A stretch of DNA of 64,000 bases from a bacterium (GTDB lineage Bacteria > UBP15 > UBA6099 > JAJRTR01), in NCBI GenBank assembly GCA_024278215.1, contig JAJRTR010000138.1, positions 62,001 through 126,000 of the forward strand, written 5' to 3'. The notes beneath the pieces are model-generated. The model was not told where the DNA came from, ran no database searches, and saw only the letters and a list, made by a program, of their open reading frames with translations. Both the position numbers and the translations under genes were made by a program. Position 1 is the stretch's first letter, and each line of letters opens with the position of its first letter. Below are positions 1-9,895 of the stretch, in pieces.

Positions 1-199
1 GGAGTTTTATTGGGACAGATATTACTACACAATAAACAACAGAATTTGCGGGTTAGACCTGTCCAAACCGGCAGGATAACGCAAGATATTGATCGCGGAA
101 AACGGATTTCAGAAACGGAAGGTAAAAAACAGAAAAATAATGGCTGAAATCGAGAGTTCACTTTAAAAACACAGCGTGAATCGAAGGGGGTAAAAAAAC

Positions 200-1906
200 A
201 TGGCGATGAATTTTGTTGATAAGATAAATATACTCAAACACATAATTAAATGGCGGCTTACATGGAATCGAAGGAATACGAAGTATAAATTCACTGTTGA
301 CGGAAATCCGAAATTCATGAGTGCCCGGGAAGCTGTCTCGCTTATCGAGGATGAAGCGGCGGTGTCCACATCCGGACTCGGAGGGAACCAGAGGGCGTCC
401 ATACTTTATTGGGCCATTAGAGAAATGTTTCTGGAGACCGGACATCCGAGGAACCTGACGATAATGAGCATAGGCGGGCAGGGCGGTCGTGGAATCGCGC
501 CGGGGACTGTCGAGGAAATGGGTTTGCCGGGATTGTGCACACGTTTCATCGCAGGCCACATGGAGACATTCAAGGCTCAGCTGAAGCTGGGGGACGAAGG
601 GCAATGTGAACTCCAGTGCATACCCCAGGGGATTATGTCGCTACTTTTCGATGCCCAGTCGCGTGGTGTGGGAGAGTTGGTGATGAGGACAGGTGTTGGG
701 ACATTCTGCGACCCGAGGGTAGGGAGGGGATCACCGCTTCTGGACCCCGGAGCCGAGCAACTCATAACTGTGGAGGGCGATAATCTAAAGTATCGGATTC
801 CGAAGATAGACGTATCGATATTCAATGCGCCGGCGGCGGATCGTAAGGGGAATATATATGTCAGGAACTGCTCGATGGTGGGCGAAAGCTACGAAATGTC
901 GATTGCCGCGAAGAAAAACGGCGGGAAGGTTATTGCAACAGTCGGGCTGCTTGTTGATGAAGGATATGATGAGATCTTTCTGCCTGCCGACAAAGTGGAT
1001 GCAATTGTCGTATATCCGGGCACAGAGCAGACGGGGTCGATCCCGCACCGAAAGTACTGGCCGCTGTTCACGACAAACAGCGATATGTCCATAGATGACG
1101 GTATCGAGCGTTTGCGCTGGATCAACCGGGTGCTGGGCATAACGCCGCGCAGGAAAGCAGTCGACAATGTGCTGGCGCGTCTGGCGGCAACTACACTGGC
1201 GGAGAATCTGAAGAAAGGTTCTTATGTCAATGTGGGGGTGGGGCTGCCCGAGGAAGTTTGCCGGCTTATGTACGAGGGCGGCCTGTTTGAAGACATTACG
1301 CTGCTGACGGAAAGCGGCGTGATGGGCGGCCTGCCCGCGCCGGGCGTTTTCTTCGGCTCGGCCGCCTGCCCGGAGAGGATCATAAGTTCAGCGGCGATTT
1401 TCAAGATGTGCTACGAAAAGCTGGACATAACTTGCCTCGGACTGCTCCAGGCGGACAGCGATGGAAACGTCAACGTCTCCAGAAGAGGGGAGGGCGCTAT
1501 AAACTATGTCGGCCCGGGCGGTTTTATCGATCTGACGACCGCCGCCGGTATGGTCAATTACATCGGTACCTGGATGGCGCACGCAAAATATTCAGTAAGC
1601 GACGGCAAGATGAAAATCGCCAAATCCGGAATACCGAAATTCGTCGATAAAGTAGATGAAATAACATTCAGCGGTCCTGAAGCAGTGAAGGCCGGTAAAA
1701 AGGTCTTTTACAACACAAATGTCGGGGTTTTTCAACTCACAGTACGTGGTATGGAACTTATTAAGGTTATGCCGGGCATTGATATTAAGAAAGACATACT
1801 GGATGTGTCGTCGATGAGGATTGTACTGCCGAAAAACGGCGAAGTGCCGCTTGTCGATAGATCAATCGTTACCGGAGAAGGTTTCCGGCTGGAGTTCGGC
1901 AGATGA
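200..1906 (+). CDS. Class I acyl-CoA:acetate/3-ketoacid CoA-transferase (fused alpha-beta, YdiF-like)
   Basis: This 568-residue protein is predicted to move CoA between acetate or a ketoacid and an acyl-CoA in the cytosol. Alpha and beta halves are joined in one chain, as in YdiF-type enzymes. The alpha half carries SIGGQGGRGIAPG-like glycine-rich loops near residues 90-105. The beta half carries LLTESGVMGG, whose Glu371 matches the family's catalytic glutamate that forms the glutamyl-CoA thioester. A good ribosome site (GAAGGGGG) precedes the ATG by about 9 bases. It stands alone on this strand; the fatty-acid genes at 10-12 kb and 29-32 kb may be in the same metabolism, but that is inference. 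The exact acyl substrate cannot be told. Confidence 0.9.
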   Translation: MAMNFVDKINILKHIIKWRLTWNRRNTKYKFTVDGNPKFMSAREAVSLIEDEAAVSTSGLGGNQRASILYWAIREMFLETGHPRNLTIMSIGGQGGRGIAPGTVEEMGLPGLCTRFIAGHMETFKAQLKLGDEGQCELQCIPQGIMSLLFDAQSRGVGELVMRTGVGTFCDPRVGRGSPLLDPGAEQLITVEGDNLKYRIPKIDVSIFNAPAADRKGNIYVRNCSMVGESYEMSIAAKKNGGKVIATVGLLVDEGYDEIFLPADKVDAIVVYPGTEQTGSIPHRKYWPLFTTNSDMSIDDGIERLRWINRVLGITPRRKAVDNVLARLAATTLAENLKKGSYVNVGVGLPEEVCRLMYEGGLFEDITLLTESGVMGGLPAPGVFFGSAACPERIISSAAIFKMCYEKLDITCLGLLQADSDGNVNVSRRGEGAINYVGPGGFIDLTTAAGMVNYIGTWMAHAKYSVSDGKMKIAKSGIPKFVDKVDEITFSGPEAVKAGKKVFYNTNVGVFQLTVRGMELIKVMPGIDIKKDILDVSSMRIVLPKNGEVPLVDRSIVTGEGFRLEFGR

Positions 1907-1942
1907 ACCGCAACATACCTGCCCGGCGGGCGCAGCGGATAG

Positions 1943-1969
1943 CCCGGATTTCTTTGTTGGAAATCCGGG
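1943..1969. repeat. Hairpin repeat, CCCGGATTT / AAATCCGGG family
   Basis: A 9-bp perfect stem with a 9-base loop lies 37 bases after the CoA-transferase stop. Related hairpins occur at 28940, 33650, 42058 and 63621. It has no T-run, so it is either a factor-dependent 3' structure or a REP-like repeat. The rest of 1907-2275 shows no gene. Confidence 0.7.
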
Positions 1970-2275
1970 ATAACGGGGAATAGCGGGGTAAAGAAACCGC
2001 CGCCGGGGTGGGACCAGGTTGAAATGGCCTCTGACCCCTGATTCAAATGTTCAATATCAAGCCTTATATCCAATGTCCGGGCCCGATCCATATCCTCCAC
2101 GAAATATTCATTGTTTGTACATGTTCATGACGTAGCAGGCCGGCAATAATATTATTGAAAACAAAAAATGCAACGATCCGACGTAGGTGATATATGTTTA
2201 AGAATCAACGTGTTGGAATACAATAGACGGTGGTGGCAAGACCAGGGCAGGGTAGGGCAGGGCGCTTGAAATATT

Positions 2276-3481
2276 TTAGTTATTCACCAGTCTGCCTGTC
2301 AATTCTTCGATATTTGTTAGTCCTTCTTCATCGTTGATTGCACTGAAAGCTTCCGATGCCTGGTCGAGATACCGTTGCGCTTCTGCGTTGTTTCCCATCT
2401 CTAAATGAGTTCTTGCATAATACTCGTTTACTGTTCCAATCAGCGGAGTTATCTCATTGCCGGTCACAAAATGGTGCGCCGATCTGAGCAATACGAGATA
2501 ATCACCCCATTTTTTAAGTTCAAGGCATGAATACCACATGGTTTTCAAGAGGTGAACCATCGCGCCGTAATCGTTATTTCCCATAGCTGTGTTGTATGCC
2601 TGATTCAAAACATCCCATGATTCCTGCGGTTGATCGTTTTGTATGAAAACCAACCCAAGCTCATCCGCAGCTGCAATAAGAACATCATTTTCTTCGGCTC
2701 TCGCCGCCTCTTCAATTGTGTTTATGTAATGTCTGATTGCTTCCCTGAGATCAGCTCCCGAATTCACGATTCTTGAAAGACTCAGCCAGGCACGAGCACA
2801 AAACACCGCGCTTCCGTTCTCTGCCCCTGTCTTGTTAATGACCGATTGCAGAATGTCTGTCGCCCTGCTGCTGTCGCCTGCTTTATGTAGAGTTTCCGCA
2901 TGTTTGATCATCAAAAACATCCGGAGTTCGGGTTTGAAGTCTTCTCTGCAATTTGTCAGCATAAAATCGAGTATCCCCGCAGCCTCTCTATACTCCGCAT
3001 TCTTTTCTCTAATGTCTGCTATTCTTATCAGCACATTCTGTTTCATTTCATCGTCAACAATTCCGATTTCTTCCGCCATCCTATCAAGATTGAGCCATAA
3101 TATCTGCGCTTTTTTGAAATTATTGATTTTCAGGGCCAACGCCTCTGCCTGCGCTGTCAGGCTGATCGCCTGATCCTTATCCCTGCCGCGCATCGCCCGG
3201 GCCGTCATAGACAGCAGATAGTCCATTCCCAAGTCGACAACCGCCGTGAAAACTTTATATGGTTCCGGCTCACTGAATCCTTTATTTTCAATAAGTTCCA
3301 TCATCAATTCTTCGTGGTCTTCCGGATTCTCGACTATTCCGGCAAACAGTGGTTTGACTTTCTCATCGCCAAGAACAGCCATTATTCGCTTTTTCAAATC
3401 TTTCATATCCGCGCCGACACTCGAGCTTCCCAGGGAATCTCTTATCTGCTCTATATGTTGTGCCAAAAACACATTGGTCAT
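2276..3481 (-). CDS. TPR-like helical repeat protein, function unknown
   Basis: A 401-residue soluble protein without signal peptide or membrane segment. From about residue 70 to the end it is built of helix pairs with TPR-like spacing of small and aromatic residues (for example AKTLHKAGDSSRATDIL-like and ARTHLEMGNNAEAQRYL-like units near 195-215 and 355-370). The N-terminal 60 residues look like a separate helical part. Such proteins are usually scaffolds. It faces away from the STAS gene at 3818, so the 336 bases between them should hold both promoters. Its coding sequence is less GC-rich than the enzymes around it. No specific family was recognised. Confidence 0.75.
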   Translation of the reverse strand: MTNVFLAQHIEQIRDSLGSSSVGADMKDLKKRIMAVLGDEKVKPLFAGIVENPEDHEELMMELIENKGFSEPEPYKVFTAVVDLGMDYLLSMTARAMRGRDKDQAISLTAQAEALALKINNFKKAQILWLNLDRMAEEIGIVDDEMKQNVLIRIADIREKNAEYREAAGILDFMLTNCREDFKPELRMFLMIKHAETLHKAGDSSRATDILQSVINKTGAENGSAVFCARAWLSLSRIVNSGADLREAIRHYINTIEEAARAEENDVLIAAADELGLVFIQNDQPQESWDVLNQAYNTAMGNNDYGAMVHLLKTMWYSCLELKKWGDYLVLLRSAHHFVTGNEITPLIGTVNEYYARTHLEMGNNAEAQRYLDQASEAFSAINDEEGLTNIEELTGRLVNN

Positions 3482-3817
3482 ATCTATTCTCCATAAAACG
3501 CGATTTGTCTATCCTGGACTTCTCTTGCCGGGCATGTACAATCAACTGATTCCAATATTCTGGTCTGCGTAGCACATCTATTGCCCACAGGCTGATCATT
3601 ATAATCGATACACCGTTAAGGTGTCCACTTTATTGGCGATTTTTTGTAGTGAATCTACGATACTTCATTGAAATTGTGTTGACTATCCGTTTTTATGGTA
3701 TATATTATTCTAAGAGCCGATTAAAAAAATCCAATTTTATGCGTACGTTCGGTATAGCCCCAACTACGTACCCGCCACTAACATGATATTGTAATCGGCC
3801 CAATAATAAACGGTTTT
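3482..3817. other. Divergent intergenic region
   Basis: 336 bases between the TPR-like gene (minus) and the STAS gene (plus). AT-rich; should contain promoters for both. I see no repeat copy and cannot place a -35/-10 pair with confidence. Confidence 0.4.
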
Positions 3818-4153
3818 GTGAGCACACTATTCATGAATGTAAAGAAAAAAGGACAATACTGTATTCTTAATCTGAACAACGATTCCAGCCTGCTCCAAGT
3901 ATCAGGCAGGATACGGGAAACCCTTAATATTCTTCATGATGCCGGCCACAAAAAAATATGTGTCGATCTCACAAAAGCACCCATCATCGACAGTAGTGTC
4001 ATTGGTACACTGGTCAGTTACCACGAGGTTTTAAAAAATCAAGGCGGCGAACTCATCATAATAAATAGCCCTAATCCCGCTCTTGAAGCCCTCTTTAGAA
4101 TGCAACTCCATAAAGTCCTTCGTATCATAAACAGTGAAGACGAACTGGATTAA
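3818..4153 (+). CDS. Orphan STAS-domain protein (anti-sigma factor antagonist type)
   Basis: A 111-residue single STAS domain. After a beta-strand pair (YCILNLN, LLQVSGRI) comes the core strand ICVDLTKAP and the loop IIDSSVIGTL, where the serines match the phosphorylatable Ser of SpoIIAA/RsbV-type antagonists. The C-terminal part (LIIINSPNPALEALFRM) fits the last strand and helix. Such proteins switch partners between a GHKL kinase and a sigma or effector protein. No kinase or phosphatase gene is adjacent; the nearest GHKL ATPase in the window is at 17.5 kb, whose own STAS-like partner sits next to it. The start at 3818 is not ATG (GTG) and has no clear ribosome site; the ATG at 3833 is an alternative. 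Confidence 0.8.
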   Translation: MSTLFMNVKKKGQYCILNLNNDSSLLQVSGRIRETLNILHDAGHKKICVDLTKAPIIDSSVIGTLVSYHEVLKNQGGELIIINSPNPALEALFRMQLHKVLRIINSEDELD

Positions 4154-6312
4154 ATCCTTAATCTCAATACAAACGCCATTTCGCAATTATGTTGTGTTGT
4201 TGTTTTTACATCAATTGCCAGAACAATGAGTTTTGCTTTTTCGCATCATTTCATCAGTCTTCAGAATATTTGCTCTACACTCCACATCTCTTTTATCACT
4301 TCCAAATATTATTGTAATAATACCGCTATCATAAAAAAGTTCGTATTCAATAACTGTCAGTAAATATCCAAGTAAAGAATCAATTCCTGGAACTGACAAT
4401 ATAATTACGCATTGAGAACAAGCGTATTTAATGTTAATTTTATGATGTATCAATTCATTGGATCAACATATTACCCTATATATATAACAAACAACATGTT
4501 CTTATAGCATCTATAGCACTTTTGCAAATTGCGTGGTAAAGTGTTATGCTCAATCCGCTTCAAGCATTTACTCGGTGAACACCCCATCACTTGCCTCAAC
4601 ATCACGGACATAAATATTCCGGCCAACATAGAGAAATAGTATTGGTCATTACAGGAATCGGATTCACAAATAGAAAAATAGTCGCAATTCTATGTTCATT
4701 GGGAAATACGCCACTATAACGGACAATAATTCCTCAAAGTTTACTCTGTGATTGCGCTGATAGGTGTACTGCACTCCTATTGCCCTCGTTTGGCCACGTA
4801 AAACAGCACAAAAAAGACAATAAAGAAGATTCTCGTATCCAGCGGCAATAGCACAGTATTCCTATTGCAGAAATTATGTATATTGATACTCTCGATTTTT
4901 GTTCGGGACCGCTTATTAGCGTAATTAGCATATCGTTTTATCTTTATATAGAGTATTAACATGATCATTTGTTTAATAGAATATTTACGTGAATATACAA
5001 AGGCGTACATAAGCAGAAATTTATAGGGTTTTCAGGAGGAATTCATAAATGCAGTGAGACCTTTCGGTATAATGCTCGATCGCGTTATTCCTACTTTCTA
5101 AGCATGGTTATAGATGGCTTTTGTCGTGCACGGAATATTCACAATTACATAATTCCGTAATTATAATCATAAATATATTCAGGAGGACCTTTATCCAACG
5201 AACACAGAGAAGTAGTTTGTCACAATGCCTTGTAGAGAAATGAGGTAGTTCTGCTTACAAATATACGGAATGTACCCATAAATTTTAAATAATAACACAA
5301 TGTATGCAGGAAAAAGGCATTTTAATAAAAATGAAAACCGAAAAGTGCCTTGACGAGGCTTTGAGGCATTGGTGCATACTCCCCTTTATCGTGTGATGAC
5401 AGTAGACAATGTGCAATATAATGCACAACATTAAAGGAATCAATGGATGTAGGTCTGTATGGACTTTGTTGTAGACAGAAAGGGCTTTGCCTTTACACAG
5501 AGGATATGGATTATAAATTGATCCAATCAGTATGAGGCCACATGGGTATACGAATTACCGGCATGGGTAACCTTGTGAATTGATTTTGTTGTCTATGCCA
5601 GGTAATACTGTCCGGGCACATTTCCTATAGAACTCCCAACGCATACAACTGCAGGGGTATAGACTGGACATTGTGGAGTGGCACGATTGTCGTATGAACG
5701 GATATTGCAGAAAATGAAAGTCCAACTCCCGTCTAACCAGGATGGGTTGCTGTATATATCGGGTCTGTAATTACCCACATTGATTGTATTCCAAAATACA
5801 GGTAGTGAAATAAATAAATTGATGTGAATATAAGCTTAGAAACTCATATTGTATCTTTTATACTGCATGTATGACATGAACAATAATCTATGGTGGACAT
5901 TGAGGAGAGATTGAGTAGAAGCCATGAATACACCATAAATATACTTATACAGTTTAACTTAGAACGGAATTGCGAAATTGTAGTTTGAAAGCGTATGGAT
6001 TTTAATTTATATTTCAGATAAGGGATGAATATGTATTATTCACAAATAATTTATCAGAAGAAGAGACAATAATATTTTGAACATACAATGATTACCGGAA
6101 TACAATACGAGCCAGTTGCAAAATTATGTTCGAAGCGAGGTCGAGCGAAATTGGTCGGAAGCAAGGCGGTGGTGCAAAATCCCCGCAGGCGTACTTGTAG
6201 AGTACGTCGAGGATGATTTTGTGCCGACAACGCAGCTGTTGACAATTGCAGCCGACCGTAGCCGAATCAGAATTTTGCAATTGGCTCAATACTAGAACAT
6301 ACTAAATACTAG
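4154..6312. other. AT-rich gene-poor stretch
   Basis: About 2.2 kb with no convincing gene. Short open frames lack ribosome sites and coding-like composition. The only recognised structure is the 180-bp repeat copy at 6109-6287. The AT-rich composition resembles the 14.3-19.3 kb island and suggests decayed accessory DNA. Confidence 0.6.
6109..6287 (-). repeat. 180-bp inverted-end repeat, copy 1 (reverse orientation)
   Basis: Begins with GAGCCAGTTGCAAAATT and ends with AATTTTGCAATTGGCTC, the near-perfect terminal inverted repeats of this family. The interior matches the other copies in reverse orientation. Non-coding. Confidence 0.9.
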
Positions 6313-6580
6313 GGAATGTCACCTATTTATGCTCCTTTTTTGCTTACCGACTGGCAAGGGACGAAGTCTTCGACCAATCCTCGTTTCGAGTTTACTTACG
6401 AAGTTGTCGCTGCACAGCGGCCTGCCTAAGGTATCTACTTCTGTCATCATCTGCAAAATATATATCCTGACGGTTATTTCCACGTTGTGTAACATGATGT
6501 GGGTATCACACTGCTACTATTCTCGCTGTTATCGGCATTTTTATATTATTCCCTGCCATTAGATCAATAGGTGCCTGTCC
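6313..6580 (-). mobile_element. RAYT-derived mini-element, internally deleted (copy A)
   Basis: Read on the minus strand this 268-bp unit is an older copy of the element at 16113-16389. It has the same ends (GGTGCCTGTCC at 6570-6580 and a degenerate GGGAATGTCACC at 6313), the same first ~42 codons of a Y1-type REP-associated transposase (here broken by a stop after MPITARIVAV) and the same join to the transposase tail (RRLRPLPVG). The shared internal junction shows that the deleted form itself was copied. Confidence 0.8.
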
Positions 6581-6682
6581 ATAATTAATCTAATTACTCT
6601 AATTACTTTATTGTTCATGATCGTCTCTGCTGTATTCTGTGGTATAATGCAGTCAGTGTGTTCACTGAAAAGGAGATACTAT

Positions 6683-6955
6683 ATGGGAAATCTGAAGAAA
6701 TTGAAAGACCTCGTGCAGGAGACAATAGACAAAGGCGCGACATCGGTCGAGGAAGTGCACCAGGCGATCGCTGCAATGCCGCTCGACGTGCTCGAAAGTA
6801 TCGAAGTGCTCGAGGAGCCTGCGAAGAACATCAAGGAAATCCGCAAGAAAACCATCGGCGGCGTTTATAACATCATCAGGACGATAAACGAAAAAGTGGC
6901 CGACATCGCCGATGATATCATCAATAGAGTCGAGAAAGAAGACGAAGAAGAGTGA
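6683..6955 (+). CDS. Small helical protein, conserved-looking, function unknown
   Basis: A 90-residue soluble, highly charged, mostly alpha-helical protein. It starts at the ATG preceded by AAAAGGAGATACTAT, a strong ribosome site, rather than the longer frame from 6611. The N-terminal half contains KGATSVEEVHQAIAAMP, the C-terminal half IGGVYNIIRTINEKVADIADDI, ending in an acidic tail (EKEDEEE). The pattern recalls small phasin-like or uncharacterised helical proteins of deltaproteobacterial and related genomes. It is GC-rich unlike the DNA just upstream, so it belongs to the core composition. Confidence 0.75.
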   Translation: MGNLKKLKDLVQETIDKGATSVEEVHQAIAAMPLDVLESIEVLEEPAKNIKEIRKKTIGGVYNIIRTINEKVADIADDIINRVEKEDEEE

Positions 6956-7259
6956 TAGATGTGCAGCCGGGTATTTGCGGTAGTATTCGCACGAATGCGA
7001 AATAAGTGCCTCTTCGCTATTTTGTGTGGATAGAATAATTATAGTGTGCCGCAGGTGGAGACTGACAATCTTACAACGACAACTGTAGAGTTTTTCAATA
7101 ATCCACCGTCCGGCAATCCTTAAAAATTGCCGGGAAACGGTGAGTTTTGTGGTAAGCTCGGCTCGAAAACTATGAATTTCCCACATGCGCCGAAGTTATT
7201 TTATGGTAAATGCAGAGCGTTCAGTCGTTGCGTTCCGGGTCAGAGCCCCGGAACGATAA

Positions 7260-7334
7260 AAAGAGCGTTTTTGTGCATTTCCGCCGACTTTAACAACAAC
7301 GGCTGAATTGAAAATGACTAATTACACACGAATC
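7260..7334 (+). repeat. 75-bp dispersed repeat, copy 1
   Basis: Runs from AAAGAGCGTTTTTGTGCATT to ACTAATTACACACGAATC and matches 12070-12144 with only a few mismatches. Non-coding, both copies intergenic and in the same orientation. Confidence 0.85.
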
Positions 7335-7345
7335 GAAGTTTTTGG

Positions 7346-7368
7346 CCCGCATTGGTGAAATATGCGGG
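7346..7368 (-). repeat. Stop-proximal hairpin CCCGCAT/ATGCGGG, copy 1
   Basis: 7-bp perfect stem, 9-base loop. On the minus strand it begins one base after the TAA of the GH92 gene. The same hairpin, in the same orientation relative to the gene, follows the genes ending at 14293, 34185, 54464 and near 57244. It may act as a 3' mRNA structure or be a REP-type repeat. Confidence 0.8.
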
Positions 7369-7369
7369 G

Positions 7370-9646
7370 TTACTCCATCGACGAGCCCCAGCCGGACGGT
7401 TCACCTGTCATATCAAATACAAGCTTGCCGCTGTTAACGAGGTCCCTGTGATAAAAATAAGGCTTTTCGAGCGATTTGCCGTTCAGAGCCGCATTCTTTA
7501 TATACAGCCGCTTGCCTGAAACATTTTTTGCTTCCACGGTAAATTCTACATTCGGCGCACTGACTGTCACCTTCCTGAAAATCGGCGAACCGATATAATA
7601 GCGGTTTGTCGCGGGGACCGGCATAAATCCCATCGCGCTGAGAACGAACCACGCGGACAGTGTGCCGCCGTCGTCGTTGCCGTCGAGCCCGGCGGGGTCG
7701 TCCGCATATTTCCTGCGCATCACCCATCGCACTTCCTCCTGTGTGCGGTGCGGCAGTCCGGCCCAGAGGAAGAGATACGGCGCGTAAATGTCCGGTTCGT
7801 TGCCGTGCCAGTAATATTTATCGTACATCATCGTGTCGGGTTCTTTGTGGGATTTCCTGAACATAAAGTCGAGTTTTTCGGCGAATGCTTTCCTGCCGCC
7901 CATCAGTTTCATCAGGCCGGGCACATCGTGCGGCACAAACCACAACCACTGCCAGGCTGTGCCTTCGGTATAGAAGTCCGCCCATACCTGGTCGTTAAAA
8001 TGTTTCGGGAAAGTACCGTCGCTGTTGCGCCCGTCGAAGAACCCTGCCTCGGGATTCCACACGTTTCTGTAGTTCTTCGATCTTTCGTAGAACATTTCGG
8101 CATCATCGTATTTGCCGAGTGAGGCGGCGAGTTTCGAGAGTGCGTAGTCGTCGTAGGCGAATTCGAGCGTTTTGGAAGTCGCTCCGCCGTGTTTGTCGGC
8201 AGGCACGTAGCCGAGATCGAGATAATCTTTTATCCCGCCGCGGCCTCCGAATACCGCGCCCGGCGGTGTCGGACCCAGCGCTGTTTTCATCAGGCCCCTG
8301 TATGCAAGCTCGATGTCAAAACCGGTGATCCCTTTCAGATATGAATCAGCGATGACAACATCCGCCGACGTACCGATCATGCAACCTGTGTAGTTCGACC
8401 CGAGCGGCCATTTGGGGATGTAGCCGCCGTCTTTATACATTGCCAGGAGCGACATGTTGAAGTCGCGCTGGTAATCCGGCGCGATCAGTGAGATCAGCGG
8501 ATGCAGCGTGCGGAAAGTGTCCCACATCGAAAAATCCGTATAATATCTGAATCCCTCGGCGCGATGCACTTCTTTGTCCATACCCCTGTACCAGCCGCCC
8601 GCCTCGGAGTTGAGCGTCGGCATAACGAACGCATGATAGAGAGAAGTATAGAAGATACGTTTCAGCTTATCCGGGCCACCCTCGACGCGTACTCTCGAAA
8701 GTGTCTTCTCCCACTGTGCGCGGGTTCGCGCGTGCAGCGCGTCGAAATCCCAGCCCGGCACATCCGCCGCCATATTCATCTTTGCCTGATCGACACTTAC
8801 AAAAGATATTGCAACCTTTATTTCAACAACCGTACCGCCCGAAAGATCGTAAGCCACGACAGCGCCGGCTTCTTTCCCATTCGCCGATGCAGCGCCGGTC
8901 ATGTATTCTCCGTCCTTCCACGCTCCGCGCAGCTCGAACGGCTTCGCCGACTGGATAAAAAAATATGTCGTCAGGCCGCCGCCCCTGCTGGAGAACGGGC
9001 CGTTGTAGACGAAATAGCCGGAGATCTCGTTTTTTTCCGTGTCAACATTTATTTCCGTCGATACCGGCGTGCCGTCGCCGATAAAATGGCTTGCATTTAC
9101 AACGAGCAGTGCACTGTCCGTCTCGGGATATGTATATCTGTGATAAGCGACATAATCGCCCGCCGTAAGCTCGACGCGTATCCCCGTGTCCTCGAGAGTC
9201 ACCGCGTAATAGCCGGGACTCGCAACTTCTGTTTTGTTTTTGAATTTCGAACTGTATGCCTGTTCCGTGAACATCCCGGAGGCTTCACCTATCGTGGGCA
9301 TTACCATGATATTACCGTAGTCGGGCACCCCCGTGCCGTTCATGCGCGTGTGGCTGAAACCGCGTATCGTGTTGTCCTTATGATAGTAACCCGAACAGTG
9401 ATTGAAGCCGGGTGCGCGACCGTTTTTCATCGTGTCGGGACCCGGTTTGACCATCCCGAAAACCGTAGTAGGCCCCGGATAAGTGCTTCCCACCCCGAAC
9501 CCCGCACCACCTGTGCCGATAAACGGATCCACATAATCGACAAGTTCAGTGGCGGAAGCGCCGGCGTAAGGCATCACAAAAAACAAAACAAGCGACAACA
9601 GGGCCGGAAAAACCGACATGTAACTTCTATTCGTGCTCTTCAGCAT
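7370..9646 (-). CDS. Secreted GH92 family glycosidase (alpha-mannosidase type)
   Basis: A 758-residue exported enzyme predicted to remove alpha-linked mannose from glycans. A signal peptide covers about residues 1-33 (LLSLVLFFVMPYAGASA). The N-terminal beta-sandwich domain starts with the hallmark DPFIGTGG, followed by YPGPTTVFGMV and FSHTRMNGTG. The (alpha/alpha)6 catalytic part holds GGYIPKWPLGSNYTGCMIGT, HGNEPD with Glu617 as the likely general acid, and GNDDGG near 658 supplying the catalytic aspartate(s). These match GH92, whose known members are Ca-dependent inverting exo-mannosidases. The ATG is preceded by GGGAGAG. It is transcribed alone, with a repeat copy just upstream and a hairpin directly after the stop. 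Confidence 0.92.
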   Translation of the reverse strand: MLKSTNRSYMSVFPALLSLVLFFVMPYAGASATELVDYVDPFIGTGGAGFGVGSTYPGPTTVFGMVKPGPDTMKNGRAPGFNHCSGYYHKDNTIRGFSHTRMNGTGVPDYGNIMVMPTIGEASGMFTEQAYSSKFKNKTEVASPGYYAVTLEDTGIRVELTAGDYVAYHRYTYPETDSALLVVNASHFIGDGTPVSTEINVDTEKNEISGYFVYNGPFSSRGGGLTTYFFIQSAKPFELRGAWKDGEYMTGAASANGKEAGAVVAYDLSGGTVVEIKVAISFVSVDQAKMNMAADVPGWDFDALHARTRAQWEKTLSRVRVEGGPDKLKRIFYTSLYHAFVMPTLNSEAGGWYRGMDKEVHRAEGFRYYTDFSMWDTFRTLHPLISLIAPDYQRDFNMSLLAMYKDGGYIPKWPLGSNYTGCMIGTSADVVIADSYLKGITGFDIELAYRGLMKTALGPTPPGAVFGGRGGIKDYLDLGYVPADKHGGATSKTLEFAYDDYALSKLAASLGKYDDAEMFYERSKNYRNVWNPEAGFFDGRNSDGTFPKHFNDQVWADFYTEGTAWQWLWFVPHDVPGLMKLMGGRKAFAEKLDFMFRKSHKEPDTMMYDKYYWHGNEPDIYAPYLFLWAGLPHRTQEEVRWVMRRKYADDPAGLDGNDDGGTLSAWFVLSAMGFMPVPATNRYYIGSPIFRKVTVSAPNVEFTVEAKNVSGKRLYIKNAALNGKSLEKPYFYHRDLVNSGKLVFDMTGEPSGWGSSME

Positions 9647-9686
9647 CTTGTCTCTCCCGACACAGTGTTAATGAACATATAAAGAG

Positions 9687-9865
9687 GAGCCAACTGCAAA
9701 ATTCTGATTCGGCTGCGGTCGGCTGCTATTGTCAACAGCAGCGTTGTCGGCACAAAATCTTCCTCAACGTACTCTGCAAGTACGCCTGCGGGGATTTTGC
9801 ACTTCCGCCTTGCTCTGGACAATTTCGCTCGACCTCGCTACGAACATAATCTTGCAATTGGCTCG
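9687..9865 (+). repeat. 180-bp inverted-end repeat, copy 2
   Basis: Lies upstream of the GH92 gene. Ends GAGCCAACTGCAAAATT and ATCTTGCAATTGGCTC; interior has the GTACTCTGCAAGTAC inner palindrome seen in other copies. Confidence 0.9.
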
Positions 9866-9895
9866 GAGGAAACGGCAGATAAGTTGAAGGGGCTG

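Larger units (their letters stand above)
6956..7369. other. Intergenic region with hairpins and a short duplicated segment
   Basis: 414 bases between two converging genes. It contains a GC-rich hairpin at 7231-7255 (CGTTCCGG / CCGGAACG), a 75-bp segment at 7260-7334 duplicated at 12070-12144, and the stop-proximal hairpin at 7346-7368. No gene seen. Confidence 0.6.

Noticed and set aside
60-110. Possible sigma-54 promoter before the CoA-transferase (GGCAGG...CGCA)
   Set aside because: Spacing between GG and GC is one base short and the flanks do not fit.
5593-5778. Minus-strand frame with a vaguely pilin-like sequence
   Set aside because: Short, AT-rich, no start signal and no N-terminal prepilin motif. 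At most a decayed remnant.
8501-9682. Long open frame on the plus strand opposite the GH92 gene
   Set aside because: It is antisense to a well-supported glycosidase, low-complexity in Arg/His, and has no ribosome site or family motif.
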